In this document: in pieces, positions 1 to 11,439 of the stretch | Layout: the number at the start of each line of letters is the position of its first letter | Position numbering within the stretch: position 1 is the stretch's first letter | Source of the DNA: Pseudisothecium myosuroides | Lineage: Eukaryota > Streptophyta > Bryopsida > Hypnales > Lembophyllaceae | Assembly (NCBI GenBank): GCA_951799445.1 | Contig: OX637291.1 | Coordinates: 14,572,501 to 14,636,500, forward strand | DNA length: 64,000 nt | Reading direction: 5' to 3' | Notes under the pieces: generated by a model | Database searches by the model: none | Told to the model about the DNA's origin: nothing | The model's input: only the letters and a program-made list of their open reading frames with translations | Translations under genes and position numbers: made by a program

Positions 1-125
1 GCATTAGAAAATTTGGAAATGTCTCCAAAATGCAACAAGATACACCAAAATGTAAAAAACCCATTCTAATGGCAATGAAAATACCTCAAAATAACTAAGA
101 ACTTAGTGAATGGGTTCCCAACCTT
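1..125. repeat. Dispersed direct repeat, copy 1
   Basis: This stretch matches 15351-15475 in the same orientation, starting GCATTAGAAAATTTGGAA and running to AACTTAG and TTCCCAACCTT, with scattered substitutions. No coding potential is visible. The copy at the window edge may continue to the left. The element class is unknown. Confidence 0.8.
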
Positions 126-149
126 TTAGCTTGAAGAAGCGGAATCAAA

Positions 150-330
150 GAGTCAATGTTTCACATTGGGCGGACAATCCATCCAAACCATTTCATTTGG
201 CCACCCAGCAGACACGTCAAGTAACCTTGATTTGCCCGATGTGACAACCTTGAAATGGTTACATTGTCTATACCATCCATTCAAACTATCCGGTTTGCTA
301 GCCCGACGGACACGTCCAATCTTATATTAA
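150..330. repeat. Dispersed GC-richer repeat, related to 59780-59985
   Basis: Contains phrases such as CATCCAAACCATTTCATTTG and GCCCGATGTGACAACCTTG. Related phrases occur in inverse orientation at 59780-59985, which seems to hold about two imperfect units. It lies just outside the copia 3' LTR. The class of the repeat is not recognised. Confidence 0.5.
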
Positions 331-334
331 CCTA

Positions 335-552
335 TGGTATATTAAGCACAATATTCCAACACACACACGGACCCTCTATACCATATAAGAGGCCACAAAG
401 TACACTATAGCTCTTGACACCAGCACTAGGCAACGTTGCACTATTGAAGTGAGAGAGAGAGAGATAGAGCTTGCTACAGTGCTCTACTTATTCTCCAGAG
501 TACTAAGCTTAAACTGAAAAAGGACTAGTGAGTACTTCTTGATTTGGATTCA
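335..552 (-). repeat. copia 3' LTR
   Basis: Matches 6433-6643 at high identity. Shared blocks are TATTAAGCA, the (AC)n run, GAGAGAGATAGAGCTTGCTA, and CTCTACTTATTCTCCAGAGTACTAAGCTTAA. Read on the minus strand it would start TGAATCC and end ATACCA. It carries the uninterrupted target site TATTAAGC that is split by a MITE in the other LTR. Confidence 0.75.
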
Positions 553-765
553 AAAAAGTTGGCTCCAGCTCTAGCTCTCATGGTATGTTACAGTATGTAT
601 CCATGGTGAACTGGTCACTTAGTGCTTCTTAATATCCAATACTTCCACTAAAGAAGTATTGTAGTGACTATACTAAGCTCCTACTTGAGCATAGTGCTTC
701 AAAATGCGGCTTGAGTCCTGCTAAGTTGGTGAGATGTTCAAAACGATCTCAAGCTAAAGCCTTGG

Positions 766-2298
766 TCATGATATCGGCGACTTGATCTTCAATGCAGACA
801 TATGTGATGGAGATGTATCCATTGGCCTTAGCATCATGGATTTTGTGAAACTTCGTATTGATATGCTTGGATCGTTGATGGAAGACAGGTTTTGCATAAG
901 TTTGATTGTTGATCGATTATCACAAAACAACGGAGTAGGTGTCAATTGTGGTGATCGGATGCTGCTCAACAATCGGCGCATCCAAATGAGCTCCTATGTG
1001 GCTAGGTATGCAACAATGTACTCAGACTCGTTTGTATTGAGTGCCGTGCAGGTCTGATTGCGACTGCCCCAGGCAATTGGTCCTCCGTTCAAAAGCAAGA
1101 GGAATCCCGATCAAGACTTCTGATCATTCAAGTCTGCGGCATAGTTAACATCACAGTATGCAGTCAAGATGTTGGTGGTGCCGCTGCGCCCATATGTAAT
1201 CGTGTGGCCTAAAGAGCCTCTGATATACTTGAGGATACGCTTTAGACCAGAAACGTGGGCCTCAGTTGTGTGGTTATTGAACCTTGACATATTATTGACA
1301 GCATAACTGATGTCAAACCCGGTACTGATTTGGGCAAATTGTAGGCACTTGATGCATTCTCAATACAGAAAAGTTGATTTTGGCTCATCTAGTTTGGCTA
1401 ACATAAGTTGGGCAGTGTTGCTAGGATTGGAAGGAACTGCAACTGCATGACATTCTTCGTGGCCAAAACACTTAAGGATGCGTTCAAGATACTTGCGTTG
1501 ATCAACATGGATGAGGCCATTATCTTGGTCCTGAGAAATATGCAGCCCAATGTAGACTTCTACCAAGCCCTTTGTAATTTGAAACACGCCTCCCATGTAG
1601 TTCAAAATCTCCTCAATGGGATCGTTTAGTGTACTTCAGATCATTCCATCATCAACCCAGATGCATAAAATGAGTTTAGAATTGACCTTGTTAACGTACA
1701 CATAGCAGTCACTGTCTAAGCTCGTGTCTAAGACAGTCAGATTTAAGCTTAGAGGAAGTGGTCAAATTTACGATTCCAAACTCTGGCGCTTTGTCGAAGC
1801 CCATATAGAGCTTTATTAAGCTTACAAACAAGTTTTTGACGTGCATAAAGGGTTTGTTCAAAATCAAGTGGTTGCTGAATGTAAATTAGTTCACGAAGTG
1901 TCCCATTGAGGTAAGTTGTGCGGACATCAAACTGAGTGAGATTTAGATCTTTAGTAGCAGCGACATAAAGAATGCAGCGGATGGAGTCAAATTTAACTAC
2001 CGGGCTAAACGTTTCTTGGTAGTCAATGCCCCGCCTCTAGGTGTAGCCTTTGGCAACTAAACGTGCCTTGTAACGATCCACTAAGCCATCTGCTGCTAGT
2101 TTCAATTTGTACACGCAATGGCATTTGACAAGGTTGCAATTTTGGGGAAGTTCTTTCAGTGACCAAGTGTTGTTCTCAACAAGCAAGTCATACTCTTCCC
2201 TCATTGCTGCAAACTATTGTGCATTTTTAGGTGATGCTATAGCTTCCTCATATATCTTTGGTTTGCTAGGGAGATCCGCCTTTGCAATACAAGCATAG
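766..2298 (-). pseudogene. copia reverse transcriptase and RNase H remnants
   Basis: Coding remnants in shifted frames read from about 2298 down to 766. The RT segment (1360-1690) holds an active-site-like IWVDDGMI where copia elements have YVDD, followed by the YIGLHI and LERILKCFG blocks. The RNase H segment (766-1150) holds CDVNYAADLND, SGFLL, IAWGSRNQ, NESEYIVAYLAT and a CDNRS block, which match the copia RNase H order. Several in-frame stops occur, for example between the VDD motif and the next block. The family assignment rests on this ordered motif set and is firm; enzymatic function is lost. Confidence 0.85.
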
Positions 2299-2445
2299 AA
2301 GTTGCGCTTAATGGGATAAATCCACTCATTGAGGCGAGCAGGTGGATGTTGAGCTTGTGGCTGTCTGGCTGACCTAGAGGTTGCTGCCGAGGTTGGTCTG
2401 GAGCTCGCAATACTTCGTCAGCTCCCATTGACCGTTCAACTCCCA

Positions 2446-3084
2446 CTAACAAGTCATTGTTATCAATGTCGAGGAAGTGATCCAGAGCAACATCGAGAAC
2501 GTACGTTGGAGCTTGGGCGCGTACAGGAAGATGCTCGATCCCGAGCTCAGGGACTTGCGGTGCAATGGGCTCGATATTGATAACATTGTTGTCAACGCTG
2601 AGCCATAGAGTTGGTTGATGTAGAGGGGTCTTTTCGGAAGCAAAATCTTCTTTAAATAAAACATTTGTACTTTCTTAATGCACCGGAGGTCTGAGTTCCA
2701 AATTTGATAGGCCTTACTGGTGGTTGAATAGCCCATAAAGACACCTTTTCTGCTCTTTGGTGCTAATTTCTTCTGTTGTCCTTTAGGAATGTGGACGTAG
2801 GCATCAGCCCCACAGACTCGCAAATGCGAGATTGAAGGTTTAGATTTAAACCAAAGTTCAAATGGTGTGTAGTCGTTGATAGTTTGAGTTGTAGTGCGGT
2901 TGAGTATGTAGATGGCTATGTGCACTGTTTCTGCCCCAAAATGGAGTGGAATGGTGGCTGAGTGCAGCATGCTTCGATAAAGCAATTTTAAGTAATTTCT
3001 TATTAATCTCTCTTCAAAACACCCACATCTCTTGTAGTGAATAAATCTAGGTACTAGTCGAATACTCGAATGAATGACTGGTAT
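2446..3084 (-). pseudogene. copia integrase C-terminal remnant
   Basis: The minus-strand reading contains MLHSATIPLHFGAETV, AIYILNRT, TPFELWF and SKPSISHLRVCGADAYVHIP, then KSRKGVFMGYS. This is the conserved copia integrase tail ('P..FWGEAV..A.Y..NR', 'P.E.W...KP...HLRVFG'). The N-terminal part of this reading, near 3000-3084, corresponds in a shifted frame to the region before the tail, but the catalytic core residues are absent. The break coincides with the MITE at 3085. Confidence 0.85.
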
Positions 3085-3929
3085 GGGTGATTGCAAGAAA
3101 CACCTGTACTATTTTCCGTCACACGTTCAATGCGGAAGTTGTTTTGTGCCATAAGTATTGCAAAAATGATTGAATGAACATGAAATTCAAAAGCTAGCTT
3201 TCTATAGCAATAGAAAATGCACTTGAATTATTTCAATTTTTTCAAAATTAATTTAATAGGTAAAATTGAATTTTGAATATATGTCACACATGCGGTTTTG
3301 GTGGTTTTTAGTACTATCAAGTACCTTTTTTGAAGAGTTACATCATTAAATTTGGTAGGCTAGCTCTTCTAATAGAAATACACCTTTTCAGGGGAGGGAT
3401 TTCCAAAAACATTTTCCAAGTGTGTTTTATATTGGCCTAAAGTGTGCTATATTCAAGTTGAATTTATATTGAAATAAAAATGTTTTTTTAGTTGTAACTT
3501 TGATCTTCCTACTTTGCTCTTAGTCAACAACAATGGCCATTTTTAAAATAAAATTTTCAAACTCATTTCCTAATTTTCAAAAATAAAAATGTGAAAGTCT
3601 CATTTTATAGGATAAATTGTAGCATGTGGCTCAAAATAGTACTTCAGGGTACACAGAAAGACTCAATAATACTGTTGGGGCTTGTAATACCTTCTATCTA
3701 CCAATGTAAATTGTTTTTTTAATGGAAAATTAAGTATTTCCATCCATTTTTGTCATCTAGTGATGAACATCACATGTTGTTAGAATAGTAAATTTAAAAT
3801 CCAATTGACCATTCAAATTTTATGTTCCATGCCTTCAATAGTACTGAAGGTGACTCATAGTACAAAAAGTACTAAAAGTCCAAAAATGCAAAACGCAACA
3901 AATAGTACAAGTGTTTCTTGCAATCACCC
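3085..3929. mobile_element. MITE with GGGTGATTGCAAGAAA inverted ends
   Basis: The two ends are inverted repeats about 30 bases long. The left begins GGGTGATTGCAAGAAACACC, and the right end reverse-complements to GGGTGATTGCAAGAAACACT. The interior is AT-rich with no ORF. It interrupts the copia integrase. A related element with the same ends lies at 56643-57317. The target duplication is unclear; AT occurs on both sides. A Mutator- or hAT-type origin is possible but not shown. Confidence 0.8.
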
Positions 3930-4680
3930 ATGGACTAAAGCGCCTGGTGATTTTGCACGCTGGTGGTGCTCATCAACGGAAAAATGTGCTTGGGTTTGTT
4001 TACCGTAAGCACAACCTAGACAGAAAGACTTGTTCCTACCACTTAGAATTAGACCATGAACAATGCCTTGTAAGGCCATTTGTTGGATTGTAATATAACC
4101 GAGATGGGCTAGACGTTTATGCCAAAGATCTAAAGTTTGTATGCTCTCTACTGTGGAGGAGACTCCAAAGGATAAAATTGACGTTGCAACTAAAGAAGTA
4201 GTAGCAACTTCTGGGAAAATAACGTCAAAGTTTAGCTTGTATATGTGGTTATGAACGATGCTCGTCATGATCACATTACCATTTGCAATGAGTTGACAAT
4301 CTACATCAATGTATAAAGTATAGATTTGCTTTTGGGCTGCTACATACGCTGAAAATAAATTACGACCAAGAGTGGGGACGTGAATTACCCCACTAAGGAC
4401 GTCGTAGCTGAATTCCTGTTGCTACAGGATATTGATATTGATGTCGTCGATCCCTGCGACCAACAGCTTTGCGCCTCCGATGCTTGTGACTAAGCAGCCT
4501 TCTTGGGAAATATCTCGGTAAATTGAAAAGTACGACTGATTGCCTGTCATATGTTCCGTGCATCCACTGTCGATGTACCAAAAGGATGACTCGAATGGTG
4601 TATCGATGGTGGCCATAAAGGTTGTATAGCTAGTGCTAAGCTTGGACTGATCATTGTGCACTTGTGTTTGCTAATATGCC
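3930..4680 (-). pseudogene. copia protease and GAG-pre-integrase remnant
   Basis: Reading leftwards, FWYIDSGCTEHMTGN is the copia aspartic protease active site (DSG). It is followed by LDLWHKRLAHLGY and FCLGCAYGKQ, the His-His-Cys-Cys zinc site that opens the integrase. The reading stops at the MITE at 3085-3929. At least one frameshift, near 4390-4430, separates the protease from the integrase frame. Confidence 0.88.
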
Positions 4681-5425
4681 GCTTGTTGTTCTGCGGTGGC
4701 AGTGCACTCCCAACCCCAATGATCTAGCACGCCACATTTTCAGCATTGACTAGATTTCTTGTGATTGTTAATTTCTTTACAGCGAGCAATTCGCTGTTCA
4801 TGAGTGTATTGGCGACAATTTTGCCTTTTGAAGAAGCTACGTATGCTGCAAAAGTAGCTACGACTTCATTGGTTCTAATTTTAAGTACACTCTTAGTATG
4901 AAGAAGATGTAATGTTAGATTAGTCAGTGTGTTCTCAACTACTGTCTGCATGCGCCATGCGGATATCATACTATCAAAACTATTAGGCAAGTCACAGAGA
5001 ATTTTTGAGATCATTGCCTAATCATTGAAGGTAGTGTTCCCACGGGAGGCTAACTGTTGAACGAGAAATATCTAACTTGTTGGTATAGTCAGCGATACTC
5101 TCTCCTTGCAACATGATACATTTATAAAAATTTTGCGGTACTATACTAGTATATGGATGTTATCGGAGGTATTGTGTTCATGGAACAACTTGAGCTTATC
5201 CCAGATCTATTTAGATGTGACGCAACTAGTGATGTTCTTAAGTAGACTTTCATCTATGGTTGAACAAAGAAGACTAACTGCCTGATTGTCTCTCTTTTTC
5301 CAGGAAGCTACTATATTGTTTGCTGCAATAGCAAAAGGTTTTGGCTCAGAGCCGTCAACAACTTCTATGAGCTCTTTGCCGAGCAAGATCGCTCGCATCT
5401 GAAATTTCCACAAGTGGAAATTCAT
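4680..5425 (-). pseudogene. copia gag remnant with zinc knuckle
   Basis: Starts at 5425 with MNFHLWKFQMRAILLGKEL, typical of copia gag, and continues as SWKKRDNQAVSLLCSTIDE. A second piece (5014-4724) has MISKILCDLPNSFDSMI. Near 4680-4750 a CCHC knuckle is readable as C-x2-CG-x3-H-x4-C, although a stop codon lies inside it. Frameshifts separate the pieces. Confidence 0.8.
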
Positions 5426-5604
5426 CCCCTTGAAACAAGTTATACTACCTATGTCACGGTTGTTGTCAGCTATGTTGGAACAAAGAAATGCAGTCTAAAA
5501 GTCTAAGAATCTTCGTGGGCCCATAACCTATTGGAAAACAAAGGTACAACTCAAAGACTCAAGGCTCTAGATATGACACCAATACACAGAGAACTCAGAT
5601 AGCC

Positions 5605-6643
5605 AACTGACAATATATTAACCCCTAAAGGACCAAAGTCCCCTTGGGGGACACTTGGGATTTTAGGCAGGCTCGTGCGACCTAAAATTTTGATATGATT
5701 TTTTGAAACTTTTTTTGAAGATAAGAAATCACATTAGCTTTCTAAAAATATATATATTTTTTCAATCGGTGCCTGGGAGCAAACATTATGCCACTTGAAG
5801 TCAAAAAAGCAGTTTGCCGGGCAAAAAAAAAAAAACTTTAAAAAATTGAATTTTAATTTAAATTCAAATATTCTCAAATATCATGTTTTTATCTACATTT
5901 GAAGCTTTGATTCATTCTATTTGGACTCAAAATGAGAAAGTTATGGACAATCTTGTTTTTCGGGCAATCTAAGCATTGGGATTATGGTGTTTTAATTCCA
6001 CCTAAGAGCTATTAACAATTTAGTGTTTCATTCAATCTTGGACCTACTTCTACTTAACATTTTTTTTGTATGTGAAAATCAAGTTTTGACATTCTAAAAT
6101 TTTTTTCCCCAACTCTCAACTCAAATGTTCAACATAAAAAAATTTAACTTTATGGTGTGTATTGCAAAACAAATCCACAAATGGCCGTCAAAGTCATTTG
6201 AAATTGCAAGCCACAGTTCAGAAAAAATTCTTTTGCAACTTCAAATCCTAATATCTTCCAATTCATACGGTCAAACTTCATGAAATGTTTACCACATGAT
6301 TTGAGACAAGTGAAGTACAAGATCCTATGGTTAGATTCTAAAAAAAAGTTCTTTTTGGTTTAGGGAGTGATCGCAGCAGAAATGGCAGTTTTCAGTGGTT
6401 TTAGAGCCAAAAAATGCCTTGGTCCTGTAGGGGTTAAGCAAAATATTCCGACACACACACGGTCCCTTTATACCATACAAAAGGCCATAGAATACACTAT
6501 AAATTTTTGACACCAACACTAGGCAGCGTTGTACCACTGAAACGAGAGAGAGATAGAGCTTGCTATAGTGCTCTACTTATTCTCCAGAGTACTAAGCTTA
6601 AGCAGAAAAAGGACAAATGAGTCAGCTTCTTGATCTAGATTCA
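5605..6643 (-). repeat. copia 5' LTR, split by a TTAA MITE
   Basis: The outer part (6434-6643) matches the LTR at 335-552. A short inner part, TGACAATATATTAA, lies before the MITE at 5622. Removing the MITE and one TTAA restores the same order of sequence as in the other LTR. Confidence 0.75.
5622..6433. mobile_element. TTAA-flanked MITE, copy A (812 bp)
   Basis: Terminal inverted repeats are CCCCTAAAGGACC and its complement, ending GGTCCTGTAGGGG. TTAA flanks it exactly on both sides (5618-5621 and 6434-6437). The sister LTR at 335-552 shows the empty site with a single TTAA, so TTAA is a real 4-bp target duplication. Copies B (28004) and C (48340) are about 917 bp and lie in the opposite orientation. 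No transposase is encoded. TTAA duplication with C-rich ends points to piggyBac, or alternatively Sola3. Confidence 0.85.
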
Positions 6644-6649
6644 AAAAAG

Positions 6650-7920
6650 AAAAAAATTATTGTTCTCACTTTCATCAAAAAATTGGCAATTTTCCAAAAA
6701 TTACACTAACTATCATAAAAAAACTTTGATGAAAGTGACAACGATATTTTGTTTTTTTGGATTTTTTGGTTTTTTTGGGCCAATCATATGCATCATGAAC
6801 TCTAGTCTTCCAACAAAAAATCTGATTCTAAAAACACATTATATAGTTGTAAAATATAAATTGAATTGTATTGTCGTGTTCAACAAATATTTCAAATGCA
6901 AAGGCATTAAGATATAAAAATGGTCCATGTTGCAACCTCTACTCTTTCTACAATGGCTAATGCAATCCCATGCTTTTAATTCCCAAAAAAATTCAAATAT
7001 TGAGAGAACCAACATCATTTGCATGTTTGTCAAATTGTTGATATTTTAAATTCTATAAATGCCAATTTCCTTCAATTTTTGTATATAACAATCTAAAATG
7101 ATGTATACCAATATGCCAAGGCACAAAAAGTTTTTTCAGAGTTCTAAGAAAAAATTGACAAAAGATAAAGTAATTCCAAATCATAGTGAACAAAACTAAG
7201 TTTTAGACATGGCTAACTTTGAAATTAATTTTCTTTCAAATGACAACTAATTTTTTCTTTAAGCTTCCATGGTAAAGTGCAATATGTTGCATATTACAAC
7301 TTTCATATGTACACTTTTGGACTTTGTCCATTGATGCTTATGGTATAGTTGTTTGAATGAAAATATTTTAGATGTGTACTTAGTTCTGTTAGTTGTTGTA
7401 GATGGTAGATTTGGTGGATATTGAGCTATGAAGTGCAAGTGGTGCATTTTCTATAATACCAAGCATTATTATAATACATGTTGGATTGACGTGCTAGCTC
7501 AATTTATAATCTCTCACTATACTCCTCGTCATGCAATCCCTCTCCGTTCTATCCCTTTTGTGAGAATCCCTACACTGTGGCAATTACCATTTGAGTCCCT
7601 GCACATTTTCATAGATAGAGAGAATAGGAAAGGCAGGAGAAGCCATGTCAATGCATGTCGGATGGCCCATAGGATGTAGCATTCCAGTGGACTACGCTTA
7701 TAGACAATCTCGATCGATGGTTGCGATAGATGGTCCCAATGGGCCTTATTGGACAAACAAGTAGGGTGGACAGTCGAGATGGACACCTATGGTGAATAGT
7801 CCTAATCGGACCCAAAATTTAGGGTTCAAGAAAAGTCTTCTGAGAGAGAATTTACTTACATTTCATGGAAATATTTGCACATATTAGAATTTACAAAGAG
7901 ATTATAGGGTATAGTAAGGA
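6650..7920. other. AT-rich intergenic DNA, no gene seen
   Basis: Homopolymer-rich sequence with only short chance ORFs. Nothing recognisable was found on either strand. The part at 7490-7800 is somewhat less AT-rich but has no coherent reading frame. Confidence 0.5.
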
Positions 7921-9204
7921 CTGTGTGCTTCCAATTTGTCACTTGGGACTCGTAGATTTTTTTTTTTTGAATTTGCAATATAAAGTTGATAAAAGTATAC
8001 AAAAAGCCATAAAAAAAGTGTAGAACCAGAATAGAGTTGTGTCATACCCATTATAGTATTTGTTCTAGATTTGTATTTATATTTAGAATCTCCCCAACCC
8101 TCGCCTAAAAATAGAGTGGAAATAACAAGATAGCGAGATTTGGAGGATTTGAGTCACATAGCCCCAAAAGGGCTAATTCCCATCATGAATGTGGCAATTC
8201 ATGGCTAAGTCAGTCCGAGGGATCCACAGCAAGGCCACTAGGTCGGGTCCTAGAGTTAGATTTAGAATTCCTCATTAGATTTATGAATTCCCAAAATCCC
8301 AATTGTTAGCATGTAGGAGCCACTAATACAAAACAAGGCCCGTGGAGGAATCTACAGCCCAAGGATGGTGTTCCATGGGAAATCCCTTGCCAGGAGTCCA
8401 ACGGCAAAATCAACTCTTCAAGATTCCTTCATCTGCAGAAGATTCTCGCACCATCAACAATTCAAGGAGATGGCCAGTTTTAATCTCCGCTGACCAATTG
8501 TGCCAGGTACAAAAACGCACCTACACATCTTTCATGGGACTCCCTGAGAGGTCCCATGAAAATTCACGACATCTTCCGACTTGCAGAAGAACCTCTTCCG
8601 GGCAGTCAACCGTTCTAACCTCCAATGAGAATTTCGTGGAAATTACCTAGGTTGCGGTAAAATCTCACTAAAAATTAAAATAGCTTATTTTATGTTAATA
8701 ATGCGCTTTGTGAAGTTTCACGACATTCCGATAGCGGCAAGTACCCGAACCGGCGAGATTTCTCGAGAATTAACCACGTGGCAAGATTTCCGCGATGTTA
8801 ACCAGCATTCCAGGACCATACGATTGCGAAACAAAGTCAACCAAAAGTCCTTTCTGACTCTCTCGCACCTACTGGAGACCCTAGGCTAGTTACTTTTCTC
8901 AAAATAGGAGACCCCCAAGATTTAAGAATTTACTATGACTTGGCTTTTAAACTAAATTAACCTAAGACGGATTTTTGGTTCCGTTATGGGGGGTAGTAGG
9001 GTTGAGGACGAAACATGGCGATTTGGAGCCAACGACACAATCCGTTTGGCGATTGGAATTAATCTCCAAAAGTTAGGATGTGGGTCCAGCATAGATGGTA
9101 GATAGTAGTTTTTTAGGGATTAGGATGAAAATCTTTGAAGATGAAGATGAAAATCCAAGTTGATAAGGTTACTTTAGGAAATTAGAGGGGAGAGTGGGCC
9201 CTTG

Positions 9205-9222
9205 AAAACCTATATAATGGCC
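9205..9222 (+). promoter_or_regulatory. TATA box of large LTR copy 1
   Basis: CCTATATAATGG at 9209-9220, about 1.29 kb into the LTR. The minus-strand copy has TATATAA at 52511-52517, about 1.65 kb into its LTR. Conservation of position suggests the U3/R promoter. Confidence 0.55.
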
Positions 9223-9639
9223 CCATTTTCCTCTCTAAAATCACCCCTAATTCTTGTTTTGGGTCCATGGGTTCAAGTTATTTTGGATATTTTGGCGTTT
9301 GAAGCCAAAAACCTCTACGGTGTTTTCGGAGCACTTTTGGCTCTATTGTTGTTGCATTTCAAGCTTTGAAGGTCCTTGGGGGTCCTTCTATCTTGCTTTG
9401 TGTACTCTTTGTGATTTTGTTGTGAATTGAGTTGTTATTCTATACTTTGTGTGTCCTTCTTGTGCCCTTGTGAGCTAGCTTTGGTGGTTCTAGGAGTCTT
9501 TTGAATCTTGCACTAACCCTTAAGCAATCCCTCACCGTACCTTGGCGATGCCGCTTTGGGGGCTTTTTAGAGTGTGAGTTTGTTGTATTACCACGTGTCA
9601 TAACTTATGTGTTCCCTTAAGTACGTTCTTACCTTCGTC

Positions 9640-9880
9640 TAACGTTCTCCTTATTGAGTGGACCCCCCTCCGGGATGGCGAAGCTTTGAACCTCCTTTCC
9701 ATATTTTCTTTGAGTTTATTCTAAATCTTCTTCTAACGTTTCCCTTGTTGAATGGACCCCCCTCTAGGACGGCGAAGCTTTGAACCCCTGCAAGTATATT
9801 CTTTAAATGTTTTATTTTTCCCTCTTCTAAAGTCTCCTTTGTTGTGTGGATCCCCCTCGGAGATGGCAAAGCTTTGAACT
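9640..9880 (+). repeat. Tandem repeat, about 105-110 bp unit, in the LTR leader
   Basis: Three imperfect units each carry GTGGACCCCCCTC, then GGCGAAGCTTTGAAC and a T-rich spacer. Further single GGCGGAGCTTTGAA and GGCGAAGCTTTGAACC motifs occur near 10200 and 10262. Related motifs are seen on the minus strand of 51800-52200 in LTR copy 2. Confidence 0.7.
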
Positions 9881-9906
9881 TGTGACTAAGTCAAAGTCCT
9901 AAAGTA

Positions 9907-10174
9907 ACTATAAGAAACCCCCGTTTTAGGTGGCAAGTCCTAATTTTTTATGACGGATTTTAGGTGATGTCAATGTTGACAACCCAAAATTTTTATGTCA
10001 ACAAAAATGTCCAACGCAACATCAATGTTGATATAAAAACATTGGATTGTCAATATTGATGTTACGTTGGACATTTTTTTTGACATAAAATTTTTGAATT
10101 GTCAACATTGACATTACCTAAAATATGTCATAAAAAATTAGGGCTCGTCACTTAAAATGGGGGGTTCTTATAGT
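9907..10174. mobile_element. Foldback MITE with ACTATAAGAA ends
   Basis: The two halves are inverted copies about 120 bases long. The left starts ACTATAAGAAACCCCC, and the right reverse-complements to ACTATAAGAACCCCCC. Internal arms include GACGGATTTTAGGTGATGTC and its complement, with several mismatches. It has the same ends as the palindrome at 13134-13365 and the large element ending at 58886. It is inserted in the LTR between repeat units. ACTATAAG with CACTAT at the right edge hints at a CACTA-type (EnSpm) origin. Confidence 0.8.
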
Positions 10175-11331
10175 GAGTGTGTGTTAAATGGTTTCGGATG
10201 GCGGAGCTTTGAATCCCTAGAGTGCCACAAAGTCCTAAAGTTGGTGTTAAACCCAACTTAGCGGCGAAGCTTTGAACCTCCCCAGTGTTTATTTCCAAAG
10301 TATAGTTTCCAAGACCTTTGTGGAAACGACCAAAGTTTAGCTTCCAAAATATGTAGGTTTTCTTTGTGTTTGGCAAGTTCCATGTTTCCAAGTATTTAGT
10401 TTGTCTAGTTTTCTCCAAGTCTAGTTTTTTTCCCAAGATTTTTTGCAAGTCTATTTTTCCCAAGTTTTTTTTGTGTGAGTCTAGCCTATCCAAATTTAGT
10501 TCAAAAACCGGTAAAGAAAAACAAACAAGTCCAGTTTGAACAAGTCCAGTCCGACAGTCCAATTCAAACAATCTAGTTCAGCAGTCCAGTTCAAACAGTC
10601 CAGTTACAAAAAAATATATATATATAAAAAAATCAATCAATTAATTATTAATTAATTAATTACAACCCAACCTCCCCCGCCACCAGCCAAGCCAGCAGCA
10701 GAGTGAGCTAGGCAGTAGGTGGTGCTTGGTCTAGGGCCCTGGGCTCACACATTCTTTTCTTTTCTTTTCTTTTTCCTTTTCCTAAACAAAAAGAAAAGAT
10801 GTTGGATTAGATGGACTAGGGATAGAGTAGAAAAGTAGGACTTAGAGAAAAGAGTCTAAAATAGGAAAGGGGGAGAATAGAAGTAACACCTCCATGTGCA
10901 TACTTGTAAACAAGCACTTCCAACTCTCTCACCACAAATACAACAAAAACAAGAATAGAAGGAGATTAGTGAAGAAGAAGATGAAATAGGCGGGAGAAGG
11001 TGAGAGATGATAAATAGTGATCTAGGCCTAGGATTAGGTAATCTTAGGGAGGAAAATCTTGAGAATTTGTGGTGACCGTTGGGAGAAGGATTAGAATGAC
11101 ACAAAGGTGGAGTTGTGTAAGAGGGTAGGAGGCACATTAAAACCTCCTTGGAGTTTGAGACCATAGTGTAAGGCTCTATAAAAGCTTAGGTGGAATAGTA
11201 CTAGTGTAGAAGGAGAGAAGAAGAAAGAAAAGAAAGGAGGAAGGGAAAGAAGGAGGTTAGATCACAAGGGTGTATCATTTTCTAAAAAAGCGGTGAGCTT
11301 TAAAAAGAAAAGAATTAACCAAAAGAGTACC

Positions 11332-11391
11332 ATGGACGAGAATGCGCACGAAAACGTGAACGAGGTTATTTCCAACACCGGCAGCGATGAA
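11332..11391 (+). CDS. Short leader exon (20 codons) ending in a splice donor, LTR copy 1
   Basis: ATG in a good context (ACCATGG) opens a 20-codon acidic reading, MDENAHEN... to ...SDE, ending exactly at GATGAA|GTAAGT, a near-consensus donor. Without splicing the frame stops three codons later. LTR copy 2 (50105-50028) has the equivalent: 26 codons, also acidic, ending GAG|GTATGT, also in phase 0. The presence of this feature in two diverged copies argues that it is functional in the element. The acceptor exon is not identified. It could be a splice leader for gag or another internal ORF, or a captured host first exon. Confidence 0.5.
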
Positions 11392-11439
11392 GTAAGTCGT
11401 TAAACTGATCTTTGGCGTTTTTTCCTAATTACTCCTTGA

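Larger units (their letters stand above)
335..6643 (-). mobile_element. Degenerate Ty1/copia LTR retrotransposon
   Basis: The domains run right to left in copia order: gag with zinc knuckle, DSG protease, GAG-pre-integrase with its HHCC zinc site, integrase C-terminal part, reverse transcriptase and RNase H. LTR-like repeats flank them at about 335-552 (3' LTR) and 5605-6643 (5' LTR). A possible primer-binding site lies near 5565-5585; on the minus strand it reads TTGGTGTCATATCTAGAGCC, close to the copia form TTGGTATCAGAGC. Frameshifts and stops break the polyprotein. Two MITEs are inserted (3085-3929 and 5622-6433), and about 100 residues of the integrase core are missing at the first of them. 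The element is dead. No clean target-site duplication was found, so the outer ends are approximate. Confidence 0.9.

Noticed and set aside
10741..10800. TTTTC/TTTTCC low-complexity tract as a functional element
   Set aside because: Simple-sequence tract inside the LTR with no further support.
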